Assembly (NCBI RefSeq): GCF_001468465.1 | Contig: NZ_LNSA01000006.1 | Coordinates: 62,001-126,000 of the forward strand | Reading direction: 5' to 3' | DNA: 64,000 nt | Source: Sphingopyxis sp. H115 | GTDB taxonomy: Bacteria; Pseudomonadota; Alphaproteobacteria; Sphingomonadales; Sphingomonadaceae | Shown: positions 1 to 8,068 of the stretch, in pieces | Layout: the number at the start of each line of letters is the position of its first letter | Numbering within the stretch: position 1 is the stretch's first letter | The notes under the pieces: generated by a model | The model's database searches: none | Told to the model about the DNA's origin: nothing | Seen by the model: the letters and a program-made list of their open reading frames with translations, nothing else | Translations under genes and position numbers: made by a program

Positions 1-2
1 TT

Positions 3-944
3 ACCCGCATGGCGGCACGATCGGGAATCGAGCATCGCTGGTCGGTGCTGCCGCCGACCGCGGACGGCGGCTCCCCCGTCTCGCCTGGCGGCTTTTACGA
101 CGTCGCCGGCCTGCCGCCGACCTCGGCGCGCATGGCCGCCTATGCGCGCCACGCGCCCGGGCTGGCGATGCAGGCGATCACCGCGCTCGGCGACGCGTTC
201 GATCCGGGGCGCATAACGCATCTTGTCGTCGCGAGTTGTACCGGGTTCGTCGCGCCGGGGATCGACCAGATCATCGCGCGGCGGCTCGGCCTTTCGGCCA
301 CCGTCGAGCGCGTGCTGATCGGCTTCATGGGCTGCTATGCCGGGGTCACCGCGCTGCGCAGCGCGCGGCATATCGTGCGGTCAGAACCCGGCGCGGTCGT
401 GCTGATGGTGAGCGTCGAGTTGTCGACGCTGCACCTCAGCCTCGCCGACGCGCCCGAACCCCTGCTCGCGATGCTTCAGTTCAGCGACGGCGCGGCGGCG
501 GGGATCGTATCGGCCGCGCCGCACGGCCCCGAACTCGGCGAGGGACGGAGCCTCGCGCTCGAAGACAGCGCCGAGTTGATCCGCTGGGACATCGGCGACA
601 AGGGTTTCGAAATGACGCTGTCGGGCGAGGTGCCGGGGCGGCTGCGCGAGGCGCTCGCTAATCCGGACGTCCAGCGCGAGCTGTTCGGCGACAGCGGCGC
701 GCCGCCGCTGCTCGCGGTCCATGCCGGAGGCCGGTCGGTGCTCGATGCGGTCGAACATGCGCTGGGCGCCGAACCGCACGCGCTTGTCGACAGCCGGTCG
801 GTGCTCGCGCGGTTCGGCAATATGTCGTCAGCGACGATCCTGTTTGTGCTCGCCGAGATGATGGCACGCGGCGCGCGCGGCGACGGGATCGCGATCGCCT
901 TTGGCCCCGGGCTCGCCGCCGAGGCGATCCGGTTCCGGGCATGA
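3..944 (+). CDS. Type III polyketide synthase (chalcone/stilbene synthase-like), 5' end cut off
   Basis: Condenses an acyl-CoA starter with malonyl-CoA units on one active site, giving alkylpyrone-, resorcinol- or phloroglucinol-type products. The Cys-His-Asn triad is visible: Cys in VVASCTGF (about 77 residues after the first Met in the window), His in LLAVHAGG and Asn in RFGNMSSAT. The frame stays open to the left edge, and about 311 residues are visible against roughly 350-380 in the family, so the true start lies outside the window. The last codons overlap the next gene by 4 bp (ATGA). With the methyltransferase and FAD oxidoreductase it forms an apparent biosynthetic operon. Family assignment is firm; substrate and product are unknown. 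Confidence 0.9.
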   Translation, partial: TRMAARSGIEHRWSVLPPTADGGSPVSPGGFYDVAGLPPTSARMAAYARHAPGLAMQAITALGDAFDPGRITHLVVASCTGFVAPGIDQIIARRLGLSATVERVLIGFMGCYAGVTALRSARHIVRSEPGAVVLMVSVELSTLHLSLADAPEPLLAMLQFSDGAAAGIVSAAPHGPELGEGRSLALEDSAELIRWDIGDKGFEMTLSGEVPGRLREALANPDVQRELFGDSGAPPLLAVHAGGRSVLDAVEHALGAEPHALVDSRSVLARFGNMSSATILFVLAEMMARGARGDGIAIAFGPGLAAEAIRFRA

Positions 945-1654
945 ATCCCTTCGCCAGCCTTCGTATCCCGATCGCGCGCGAAGAGGAGATGGACGCCGCC
1001 GACCTGTCGCCTGAAGATTACGCGCGCGTGCTTGCCGACCTGTCGCGGATCAACGCGCTGACCATGGCGCCGCGTCCGACGCTCGGTTTCCTCGACCGGG
1101 TGCGCAAGCGCGGCGTTGGCGAACGGCCTTGGCGCATCCTCGACGTCGGGTTCGGCGCCGGCGACATGCTCGCGCGGATCGCGCGCTGGGGCGATAAGCG
1201 AGGGATCGCGCTCGATCTGGTCGGCGTCGATCTCAATCGCAAGAGCGAGGCGGTGGCGGCGGTGCGGCTTGGCGGGCGGGCGCGGCTGATCACCGGCGAT
1301 TATCGCGCGCTCGCGGGACAAGGGTGGGACATCATCCTGTCCAGCCTCGTCACGCATCATATGACGCCCGCGCAGCGTAGCGAGTTCCTCCTCTTCATGG
1401 AGCGCGAGGCGGCGCGCGGCTGGCTGGTGAACGACCTGCACCGCCAACGCCTGCCCTTTGCCAGTTATCCGCTGCTCGCGACATTGGCGTGGGTGGACCC
1501 GATTGTGCGGCGCGACGGGCAATTGTCGGTCGGACGCAGCTTCCGCCATTCCGAATGGCGGGCGATGCTGGCCGAAGCGCTACCCGAAGCGGCGCCCGGC
1601 TGCCGTATCTTTCGCAGTTTCCCCTACCGGCTTTGCGTCGAGCGGATCCGGTGA
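941..1654 (+). CDS. Class I SAM-dependent methyltransferase of the polyketide operon
   Basis: A 237-residue Rossmann-fold methyltransferase. Motif I (ILDVGFGAGD, about residues 66-75) binds SAM, and the acidic strand-2 end VGVDLN follows about 25 residues later. The start overlaps the polyketide synthase stop (ATGA) and its own stop overlaps the next start (GTGA), so the three genes are probably translationally coupled. By context it methylates the polyketide product or a derived quinol. This is inference: the sequence does not show whether an O- or C-methyl is added. Confidence 0.8.
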   Translation: MNPFASLRIPIAREEEMDAADLSPEDYARVLADLSRINALTMAPRPTLGFLDRVRKRGVGERPWRILDVGFGAGDMLARIARWGDKRGIALDLVGVDLNRKSEAVAAVRLGGRARLITGDYRALAGQGWDIILSSLVTHHMTPAQRSEFLLFMEREAARGWLVNDLHRQRLPFASYPLLATLAWVDPIVRRDGQLSVGRSFRHSEWRAMLAEALPEAAPGCRIFRSFPYRLCVERIR

Positions 1655-2748
1655 GCGACGCGATCGTCGTCGGCGCCGGGCCGGCCGGGTCGGCGGCGGC
1701 GATCGGGCTGGCCCGCGCCGGTGCAAGCCCACTCCTGCTCGAACGCGCGCGCGAAACGGGCGACGCGCTGTGCGGCGGTTTCCTGAGCTGGCAGACGCTG
1801 TCGCGGCTCGATGCGCTGGGGATCGACCGCGCGCTGCTCAGCGGGCAGACGGTCCGGCGCGTACGGCTGTTCGCGGGACTGCGGCAATGCGAAACGCCGC
1901 TGCCCGGCGAGGCTATGGGCGTGTCGCGACGAACGCTCGACGGCGCGCTGCAGGCAGCGGCGATAGCCGCCGGGGCGGGCCTCGAACGCGGCGTCCACGC
2001 AACCGCGCTCGAAAATGGCGCGGTGCAGACGCGCGACGGGGCGATATTGCGGGCACCCGCGATATTTCTCGCCGCAGGCAAGCATGGCTTTCGGGGCTTT
2101 CCACGCGAACCCGGAAAATGGCAGCGGACCGACCCGGTGATGGGCCTGCGGCTACGCTTGCCGCCCCACCCGGCGCTCGACCGGCTCGTCGGCGACGCAG
2201 TCGAACTGCACCTCTTCGACCGGGGCTATGCGGGGCTCGTGCAACAGGAGGGCGGCAGCGGCAATTTATGCCTAGCGGTCCATAAATCGCGGCTCGACGA
2301 AGTCGGCGGCGATCCGGCTGCGCTGCTCCGCGCGCTGGGCGACACCCTGCCGCATCTGGGCGACCGACTTGCTCACGCCGGCGGATCGCGCGGCGTCGAT
2401 GCGATCGGCCACGTTCCCTATGGCTGGCGGACGGCCGAGACGGCGCCCGGCCTGTTCCGGCTGGGCGACCAGGCGGGAGTCATCCCGAGCCTTGCCGGCG
2501 AAGGCATGGGGCTCGCCGTCGCGAGCGCCAACGCTGCCGTGGCGGCTTGGCGCGACGGCGGCGGCTCGGCGTCACCGGGCTTTCAGCGCAGGCTCGCGGC
2601 GCGCATGACGCGCCCCTTCGCGCTCGCGAACCTCGTCTGGCGACTGGGTGAAAATCCGCGCGCCGCCGGGCCGATGACGGCGGCAGCGTCACTTTTTCCG
2701 TCGTTGGCGCGAATAGTGTCGCGAACGACGCGCATCCGCGGCGGCTGA
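1651..2748 (+). CDS. FAD-dependent oxidoreductase (geranylgeranyl reductase/PHBH-like) of the polyketide operon
   Basis: About 365 residues. The N-terminus reads [12 protein letters not shown], the dinucleotide-binding GxGxxG at residues 8-13, and the second FAD motif is RLGDQAG near residue 270. The GTG start overlaps the methyltransferase stop and puts the FAD motif at the very N-terminus, as the family expects; the frame is open further upstream but that part lies inside the methyltransferase gene. The likely role is hydroxylation, oxidation or saturation of the type III PKS product. Substrate is unknown. Confidence 0.8.
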   Translation: MSDAIVVGAGPAGSAAAIGLARAGASPLLLERARETGDALCGGFLSWQTLSRLDALGIDRALLSGQTVRRVRLFAGLRQCETPLPGEAMGVSRRTLDGALQAAAIAAGAGLERGVHATALENGAVQTRDGAILRAPAIFLAAGKHGFRGFPREPGKWQRTDPVMGLRLRLPPHPALDRLVGDAVELHLFDRGYAGLVQQEGGSGNLCLAVHKSRLDEVGGDPAALLRALGDTLPHLGDRLAHAGGSRGVDAIGHVPYGWRTAETAPGLFRLGDQAGVIPSLAGEGMGLAVASANAAVAAWRDGGGSASPGFQRRLAARMTRPFALANLVWRLGENPRAAGPMTAAASLFPSLARIVSRTTRIRGG

Positions 2749-2843
2749 TTCCGCTCCGCCCCTTGCGGCAGCGCCCCCACCGACCGATATTATGGACAAT
2801 GACTGGCGCCCGCCCGGCGGCACGCCCCCGAAGGAGATCTATC

Positions 2844-3251
2844 ATGACCGATCCCGTCACCCGCAAAAAGCTCGACCCGATGACGCATCACGTGCTGCGC
2901 GAAGGCGGCACCGAGCGCGCCTTCACCGGCAAATATACCGATCACAAGGGCGACGGCGTCTATCGCTGCGCCGGCTGCGGCGAGCCCCTGTTCGACAGCC
3001 GCACCAAATATGACAGCGGATCGGGCTGGCCGAGCTATACCGCGCCTGCCGGCGCTCATGCGGTGACCGAACACCACGACATGAGCCACGGCATGATCCG
3101 CACCGAAGTGCGCTGCGCCAAATGCGAAGGCCATCTCGGCCACGTCTTTCCCGATGGTCCCGGACCCGAGGGTCTGCGCTATTGCATCAACAGCGCGGCG
3201 CTTGACTTCGCGGACCGCTCGCCGGATGAGGCGTCAACCGGCGAAGGCTGA
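2844..3251 (+). CDS. msrB: Peptide-methionine (R)-S-oxide reductase MsrB
   Basis: Reduces the R-epimer of methionine sulfoxide in oxidised proteins. At 135 residues it is the usual length for a stand-alone MsrB. Two zinc-binding CxxC pairs (C42/C45 in CAGC, C91/C94 in CAKC) and the catalytic Cys114 in RYCINSAAL are present. An AAGGAG ribosome site lies 7 bases before the chosen ATG. There is no signal peptide, so it acts in the cytoplasm. No MsrA is adjacent. Confidence 0.95.
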   Translation: MTDPVTRKKLDPMTHHVLREGGTERAFTGKYTDHKGDGVYRCAGCGEPLFDSRTKYDSGSGWPSYTAPAGAHAVTEHHDMSHGMIRTEVRCAKCEGHLGHVFPDGPGPEGLRYCINSAALDFADRSPDEASTGEG

Positions 3252-3305
3252 CACGGCCTCCGCTACTGACGCATCAGGGGCGACGCGAGGGAAGGAATAC
3301 GGGCT

Positions 3306-5495
3306 TTGCGCCGCGAAAGACAGCAGGCTTCGTCGAACAAATCGTCATCGTCCAGCAAGCGCAGCGCCACGCCCGGCGGCGAGCCGCCGCGCTGGCGCGT
3401 CTGGCTGCGCCGCATTTTCCGCTGGGGCCTCGGCCTCGCGGTCGTCGCCTTCGTCGCGCTCGGCGTGGCGGTCGGCATCGCGGTGCAGCGCATGCCGAGT
3501 TTCGAGGAACTCAAGAAATCGCCAGCGGGTCAGACGATCCGCGTCCGCGCCGCCGACGGCACCGTCTTCCTGTCGCTCGGCCCCAATTACGGCCGCTGGC
3601 TGACGCTGCGCGAAACGCCGCAGGTGATGCAGGATGCGATGGTCGCGGTCGAGGACCGGCGCTTTCGCTATCACCCCGGCGTCGATCCCGTAGGTATGGC
3701 GCGCGCTGCGGTGTTCGCGGCGCAAAATTACGGCACCGGGCGGCGCATGCAGGGCGCATCGACGATCACGCAGCAACTCGCGCGCAACATCTTCCTGTCG
3801 AACAGCTATACCTGGGCGCGCAAGATGCGCGAAATGATCCTGTCGCTTGCGCTCGAATGGAAATTCTCGAAGGACGAAATCCTCGAACTCTATCTGAACA
3901 AGGTCTATTTCGGCGGCGGCAGCTATGGAATCGACGCCGCATCGAACAGCTTTTTCGGGCATAGCGCGACCGAAATGTCGCTGTCCGAAGCGGCGGTGGT
4001 GGCCGGATTGGTCAAGGCACCGTCGCGCTATTCGCCGACCGCCGACGCACAGGCCGCATTGGGCCGCGCCGGTGTGGTGCTGAGCGTCATGGTCGATGCC
4101 GGCGTCATCACGCAGGCACAGGCCGATGCCGCCGAGCCCGCCAACGTCCAACTCGCCAAGGAAACAGGGCAGAACAGCGCGCGCTATTTCAGCGACTGGG
4201 CGCTGCCGCAACTCGACATGCTGATCGACGAGGGCAGCGAGGCGCTCGACGTCTATACCACCATCGACCTCGGCATGCAGCGCGCCGCCACCGCGGCGAT
4301 CCAGGCCAATACCCCGCGCGGGGTGCAGGGCGCGCTCGTCTCGCTCGACCGCGACGGCGCCGTGCGCGCGATGGTGGGCGGCACCGACTATGTTGCCTCC
4401 AACTACAACCGCGCGACGCAGGCGCTGCGCCAGCCGGGGTCGGCGTGGAAGCTGTTCGTGTATATGGCGGCGCTGGAGGCGGGGTATAAGGTCGACGATC
4501 CGGTGGTCGACGAACCCGTGACGATCAACGGCTGGAGCCCGCGCAATTCGTCGGGACGCTTTGCAGGAACAATGGATCTGCGCAGCGCCTTTGCCTATTC
4601 GGTCAACACGGTGGCGGCAAAGCTCGGCGACGAAGTCGGCTTTTCCTCGGTCGCCAATATGGCGCGCCGCTTCGGCATCACCACCCCGATCAACACGCAT
4701 CCGTCGATGGTGCTCGGCAGCGCCGAAGTGCGCGTGATCGACATGACCGCCGCCTTTGCCGCCGTGTCACGCAAGGGTGTTTCGGTGCAGCCCTACGGAA
4801 TCACCAAGGTGACGACGGCCGACGGCCGCCTGCTGTATCAGCGCCCCGCCGAACGCGGACAGGTCCTGGTCGACAGCTGGGTCGCCGCCGGGATCACCGA
4901 CCTGCTCCAGACCGCGGTCAATACTGGGACCGGCAGGGCGGCGCAGATCGGCCGCCCCGTCGCGGGCAAGACCGGCACGACGTCGAGCAACAAGGACGGC
5001 TGGTTCCTCGGCTTTTCGAGCGGCATCACCACCGGCGTGTGGATGGGCCGCGACGATGCGAAGGCCGTTGGCGGACTTCAGGGCGGCCGCGCGCCGGCGA
5101 GGGCCTTTGCCGATTATATGCGCGTCGCGGTCGCACGGCGTCCGGTCGAACAGTTCGACACCGAGGTCGTGCTGCCCGAATGGCAACTCGAGGACGAGGG
5201 CGAGGCCTATCTGGGCGAGCCGGGCGAAGAGGGTTTCGTCGACGAGAATGGCATGCCGATCGAGCTGCCCGCCGCCCCGCCGGTGCCGGACGACGGCGAT
5301 GTGCCGCCGCCCGCCGACGAGGGCCCGATCTTGAACCAGCAGTGGATCGAGGAGCAGACAGGACGCCGCCCCCCGGCCGACAGCGTCAGCGCACCGAAGA
5401 ACGGCGCCGCGCCCAAGGCGCCCGCCCTGCCCAAGATCGTGCCGCCGCCCGCCAAGACACCCCCGGCGCGTAATCAGTCCGGCGATTCGAACTAG
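3306..5495 (+). CDS. Class A penicillin-binding protein (PBP1A family; transglycosylase and transpeptidase)
   Basis: Bifunctional peptidoglycan synthase, 729 residues. A basic, Ser-rich cytoplasmic tail is followed by one membrane helix (about residues 38-60). The GT51 transglycosylase shows catalytic Glu116 in EDRRFRYHPG and QGASTITQQLARN. The transpeptidase carries SxxK (S379, SAWK), SVN and KTGT (K555). The tail after about residue 620 is acidic, then Pro/Ala-rich. The TTG start has an AGGAA upstream at good spacing. The stop shares the palindrome CTAG with the stop of the convergent YgjP-like gene. Confidence 0.93.
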   Translation: MRRERQQASSNKSSSSSKRSATPGGEPPRWRVWLRRIFRWGLGLAVVAFVALGVAVGIAVQRMPSFEELKKSPAGQTIRVRAADGTVFLSLGPNYGRWLTLRETPQVMQDAMVAVEDRRFRYHPGVDPVGMARAAVFAAQNYGTGRRMQGASTITQQLARNIFLSNSYTWARKMREMILSLALEWKFSKDEILELYLNKVYFGGGSYGIDAASNSFFGHSATEMSLSEAAVVAGLVKAPSRYSPTADAQAALGRAGVVLSVMVDAGVITQAQADAAEPANVQLAKETGQNSARYFSDWALPQLDMLIDEGSEALDVYTTIDLGMQRAATAAIQANTPRGVQGALVSLDRDGAVRAMVGGTDYVASNYNRATQALRQPGSAWKLFVYMAALEAGYKVDDPVVDEPVTINGWSPRNSSGRFAGTMDLRSAFAYSVNTVAAKLGDEVGFSSVANMARRFGITTPINTHPSMVLGSAEVRVIDMTAAFAAVSRKGVSVQPYGITKVTTADGRLLYQRPAERGQVLVDSWVAAGITDLLQTAVNTGTGRAAQIGRPVAGKTGTTSSNKDGWFLGFSSGITTGVWMGRDDAKAVGGLQGGRAPARAFADYMRVAVARRPVEQFDTEVVLPEWQLEDEGEAYLGEPGEEGFVDENGMPIELPAAPPVPDDGDVPPPADEGPILNQQWIEEQTGRRPPADSVSAPKNGAAPKAPALPKIVPPPAKTPPARNQSGDSN

Positions 5496-6223
5496 GCCGT
5501 AAAACGATAGCGGTGAAGCCCGCGGCCTTCGCGCCGCAGCCAGCCGCGCGCCGCTGCGACGTCGCCGTCGTGCAGCCGATCGACCAGCGCGTGAAACGCC
5601 GCGCTATGGTCCATGTGCCGAAGATGCGCGACCTCGTGCGCGACCGTCGCGCGGCGGACATGGTCGGGCGCCATCACGAGCCGCCAGCTATAGCGCAGGT
5701 CGCCGTCATGCGTACAGCTGCCCCAGCGGCTGCGCGGGTCGCCAACGCCGACGCGACCGACCAACAGGCCCGCCGCCGCCGCGATTTCGCGGCTTTCGCG
5801 CGCCATCAGGTCGAGCGCCTCGGACTTCAGCCAGCGTTCGATGCGCCGGCCCACCGTCTCGGCGGGGCCACCGACATGCAACATGCCTGCATCGAGGCGG
5901 ATCGCGCGCGGTGCGCTTGCCGACCATTCGATGTGGCGCGCAACGCCGCGGAACGGGATCGACGCACCAGGTCCGACGGCCACGGGCAACACCGCCTTGC
6001 CGACCTGTTCGACGAGCCAGGCCTGCTGTTCGCCCGCCCATTTGAGCGCCGCGCGCTCGCTGGCGCGCCGCGGCACCGTCAGCCGCAGTTCGCCACGTGC
6101 GCCGTCGAAGACAAGCCGATAGCGGCGCGACTGTGCATGCCGCACGACGCGAACCGGCCAAGCATCGCCCGCCACCCATATGTGCGGCCCGTCCGCCGCC
6201 GGATCAAACGATACGTTCGACAA
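5492..6223 (-). CDS. YgjP/SprT-like zinc metallopeptidase (DUF45)
   Basis: About 243 residues. The signature is HEVAHLRHMDHSAAFH near the C-terminus: HExxH plus a downstream His, the zinc site of the YgjP/DUF45 family. RWGSC, also typical of the family, precedes it. Members are proposed metallohydrolases of uncertain substrate. The start is uncertain: a TTG was chosen because it begins close to the end of the upstream YkgJ-like gene (20-bp overlap); a GTG 48 bases further in is the alternative. Probably co-transcribed with the SCO and YkgJ-like genes. Confidence 0.8.
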   Translation of the reverse strand: MSNVSFDPAADGPHIWVAGDAWPVRVVRHAQSRRYRLVFDGARGELRLTVPRRASERAALKWAGEQQAWLVEQVGKAVLPVAVGPGASIPFRGVARHIEWSASAPRAIRLDAGMLHVGGPAETVGRRIERWLKSEALDLMARESREIAAAAGLLVGRVGVGDPRSRWGSCTHDGDLRYSWRLVMAPDHVRRATVAHEVAHLRHMDHSAAFHALVDRLHDGDVAAARGWLRREGRGLHRYRFTA

Positions 6224-6656
6224 GATGATTTTCCAGCGGCCCGGCGACTTCCTCGCCGACCGCCCAGCCGACGATCGATTCGCCTGCGCGGTGCACGGCA
6301 TCACGATCGCCGCAGACCAGATAATGCCAGCCCGGAAGCGGCGCGCCCTCGGCGCGCAAGCGATAGGCGCAGGTCTGGGGCAACCATTCGAGGTCGTCGA
6401 CCTTCGCCCTGGTCAGCGTCAGGCAATCGGGAACATGGCGGCGGCGATGTTTGTAATCACCACAGCGCGCGGTCGAAAGGTCGAGCAGGCGGCACGCGAC
6501 ATTGGTCGGATAGATGCGACCCGTGTCCTCGTCCTCCAGCTTGTGGAGGCAGCATTTGCCGCAGCCGTCGCACAAGGCTTCCCATTGCCCGGCGTCGAGG
6601 CTGGCAAGCGGCGCTTCCCAGAAGGGGCGCTCCGATATCGCCCCCGCTGCCATCAT
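6204..6656 (-). CDS. YkgJ/YcgN-type cysteine-cluster protein (UPF0260-like)
   Basis: About 150 residues with the diagnostic CDGCGKCCLHKLEDEDTG near residue 29, followed by more Cys residues, the pattern of the putative zinc- or iron-chelating YkgJ family. Cellular role is unknown. The ATG overlaps the SCO stop as ATGA, which favours it over an in-frame GTG three codons earlier. Pairing with a copper chaperone suggests, but does not prove, a link to metal handling. Confidence 0.85.
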   Translation of the reverse strand: MMAAGAISERPFWEAPLASLDAGQWEALCDGCGKCCLHKLEDEDTGRIYPTNVACRLLDLSTARCGDYKHRRRHVPDCLTLTRAKVDDLEWLPQTCAYRLRAEGAPLPGWHYLVCGDRDAVHRAGESIVGWAVGEEVAGPLENHLVERIV

Positions 6657-7297
6657 TTCACCCACTTCGCCAGCTCGGCCGCGACCTTGTCGGGCGCGCC
6701 CTCGTCCACGTCGGACGAAGGATCGTCGAGCGGCAGCAGCGCGACCGGCTTGCCGTCGGGGTCCATCAGGAAAGCGAGCTGGCTGTGCGCCATCAGGTAA
6801 CGGTCGGGGGCCGAACCCGGCACCTTGTTATAGGTGACGACATAGGCCTTTGCGACACTGGCGATCTGTTCGGGCGTCCCGGTGAGGCCAAGCAGCCGCG
6901 GATGGTAGCGCGCGACAAAGGGCCCCAGCGCCGCGGGGGTATCGCGTTCGGGGTCGATGGTGACGAACAGCGGCTGCACCTTCGTCCCCCGCACGCTGTC
7001 CGCCTTTTCGAACATCGACAGGCCGCGCATCAGCTTTTGCAGGTCGACCGGGCAGATATCGGGGCAAAAGCTGTAGCCGAAATAGACAAGGCGATAGCGG
7101 CCGGCAAAATCCGTATCGCGCACCGTCTTGCCATTCTGGTCGGTCAGGGTGAAGGGTCCGCCGATGCGCGCGCCGTCGAGCGGCGGCTTTGCCGAAGGCG
7201 CATCGCCCGGGGCGTTGCACGCCGCGAGCGCCGCACCAAAAAGCAGGATCAGGCTTGCGCGGACGAGCTTTTGTCCGATATCTGCGATATTCATCAT
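6653..7297 (-). CDS. SCO1/SenC-family copper chaperone lipoprotein
   Basis: A 214-residue thioredoxin-fold protein. The N-terminus is a lipoprotein signal with lipobox ALAAC (Cys27). The copper site is CxxxC (C78/C82 in FCPDICP) plus distal His171 in YLMAHSQ. SCO proteins deliver copper to, or reduce cysteines of, the CuA centre of cytochrome c oxidase in the periplasm. It is the first gene of a three-gene overlapping set, divergent from the ankyrin gene. No oxidase genes are in the window, so the client is inferred. Confidence 0.92.
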   Translation of the reverse strand: MMNIADIGQKLVRASLILLFGAALAACNAPGDAPSAKPPLDGARIGGPFTLTDQNGKTVRDTDFAGRYRLVYFGYSFCPDICPVDLQKLMRGLSMFEKADSVRGTKVQPLFVTIDPERDTPAALGPFVARYHPRLLGLTGTPEQIASVAKAYVVTYNKVPGSAPDRYLMAHSQLAFLMDPDGKPVALLPLDDPSSDVDEGAPDKVAAELAKWVK

Positions 7298-7384
7298 GCA
7301 GCCAGCCTTGGTCGGCTAGCCGCCGAAAATCAACTCTTGTCGTCGCCTGCGCGATGGACAAATCGCCTCAGGGGTCGCCCTATC

Positions 7385-8005
7385 ATGTTTCGACGCGCGG
7401 AGTTTCGCCTCGCCTCCCTCTTTCTCGCCGCCATGGCGGTCGCAGGAATGCTTCATGGCCCGGCCGCCGCGCAATTCCGCGGCGGCTACGCCTTCCTTCA
7501 GGCGGTCGACAACCGCGACGGGACCAAGGCGACCGAAGCGCTGAAGGACGACCCCTCCTTCGTCAACACACGCCATCCCGACAACGGCGAAACCGCCCTC
7601 GCCATCGTGACCAAGCGGCGCGACATCACCTGGCTGCGCTTTCTCCTGGGCAAGGATGCCGACCCCTCGATCGGCGACCGGCAGGGCATGACGCCGCTGA
7701 TGCACGCGGCGCTGCTCAACTTCACCGACGGCGCGCAGGAAATGATCGAGCGCAAGGCGCCGGTCGATCAGACCAACCGGCGCGGCGAAACCGCGTTGAT
7801 CCTGGCGGTGCAGGCCAAGAACGCCGCGATGGTGCGATTGCTGGTGCGCAACCGCGCCGATCCCGACAAGACCGACCATGTCGCCGGCATGTCGGCGCGC
7901 GACTATGCCAAGCGCGACGACCGGACCGGACAGATTACGGCCATCCTCGACACCAAGCCCGACGCGCCGACCCGTGACCTGGGGCCGCGGATCGGACCCA
8001 ATTGA
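7385..8005 (+). CDS. Exported ankyrin-repeat protein
   Basis: 206 residues. A signal peptide (about 1-29, cleavage after AAA) leads into roughly four ankyrin units with the usual GETAL, GMTPLMHAA and GETALILAV turns. It probably mediates protein contacts in the periplasm; no partner is apparent. The frame is open far upstream but that stretch is antisense to the SCO operon, and the chosen ATG gives a clean signal peptide. Confidence 0.85.
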   Translation: MFRRAEFRLASLFLAAMAVAGMLHGPAAAQFRGGYAFLQAVDNRDGTKATEALKDDPSFVNTRHPDNGETALAIVTKRRDITWLRFLLGKDADPSIGDRQGMTPLMHAALLNFTDGAQEMIERKAPVDQTNRRGETALILAVQAKNAAMVRLLVRNRADPDKTDHVAGMSARDYAKRDDRTGQITAILDTKPDAPTRDLGPRIGPN

Positions 8006-8012
8006 TCAGCTC

Positions 8013-8041
8013 AATGTGATATCTGGATTGACTATCACATT
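8013..8041. promoter_or_regulatory. Inverted repeat upstream of HTH-ribB: candidate operator
   Basis: A perfect 9-bp inverted repeat, AATGTGATA - 11 bases - TATCACATT, lies in the 48-bp gap between the ankyrin gene and ribB. Arm centres are 20 bp apart, about two helical turns, which suits a dimeric helix-turn-helix protein. Because the downstream enzyme carries an N-terminal HTH, autoregulation is an attractive guess. A TTGACT overlaps the right half but no good -10 follows at standard spacing. Confidence 0.55.
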
Positions 8042-8049
8042 ATGATGTG

Positions 8050-8068
8050 AGACATGCGACTCATGTCT
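8050..8068 (+). promoter_or_regulatory. Hairpin spanning the ribB start codons
   Basis: AGACATG - CGACT - CATGTCT is a perfect 7-bp stem with a 5-base loop. Both candidate start codons of ribB (ATG at 8054 and ATG at 8063) lie within the stem arms. It could limit translation initiation, or be a second protein site. The stem is short, so it may be chance. Confidence 0.35.

Noticed and set aside
5513..7384. N-terminal extension of the ankyrin gene frame
   Set aside because: Antisense to the SCO/YkgJ/YgjP genes; the later ATG gives a proper signal peptide.
8006..8053. FMN riboswitch upstream of ribB
   Set aside because: Only 48 bp are available; the aptamer needs far more and its conserved blocks are absent.
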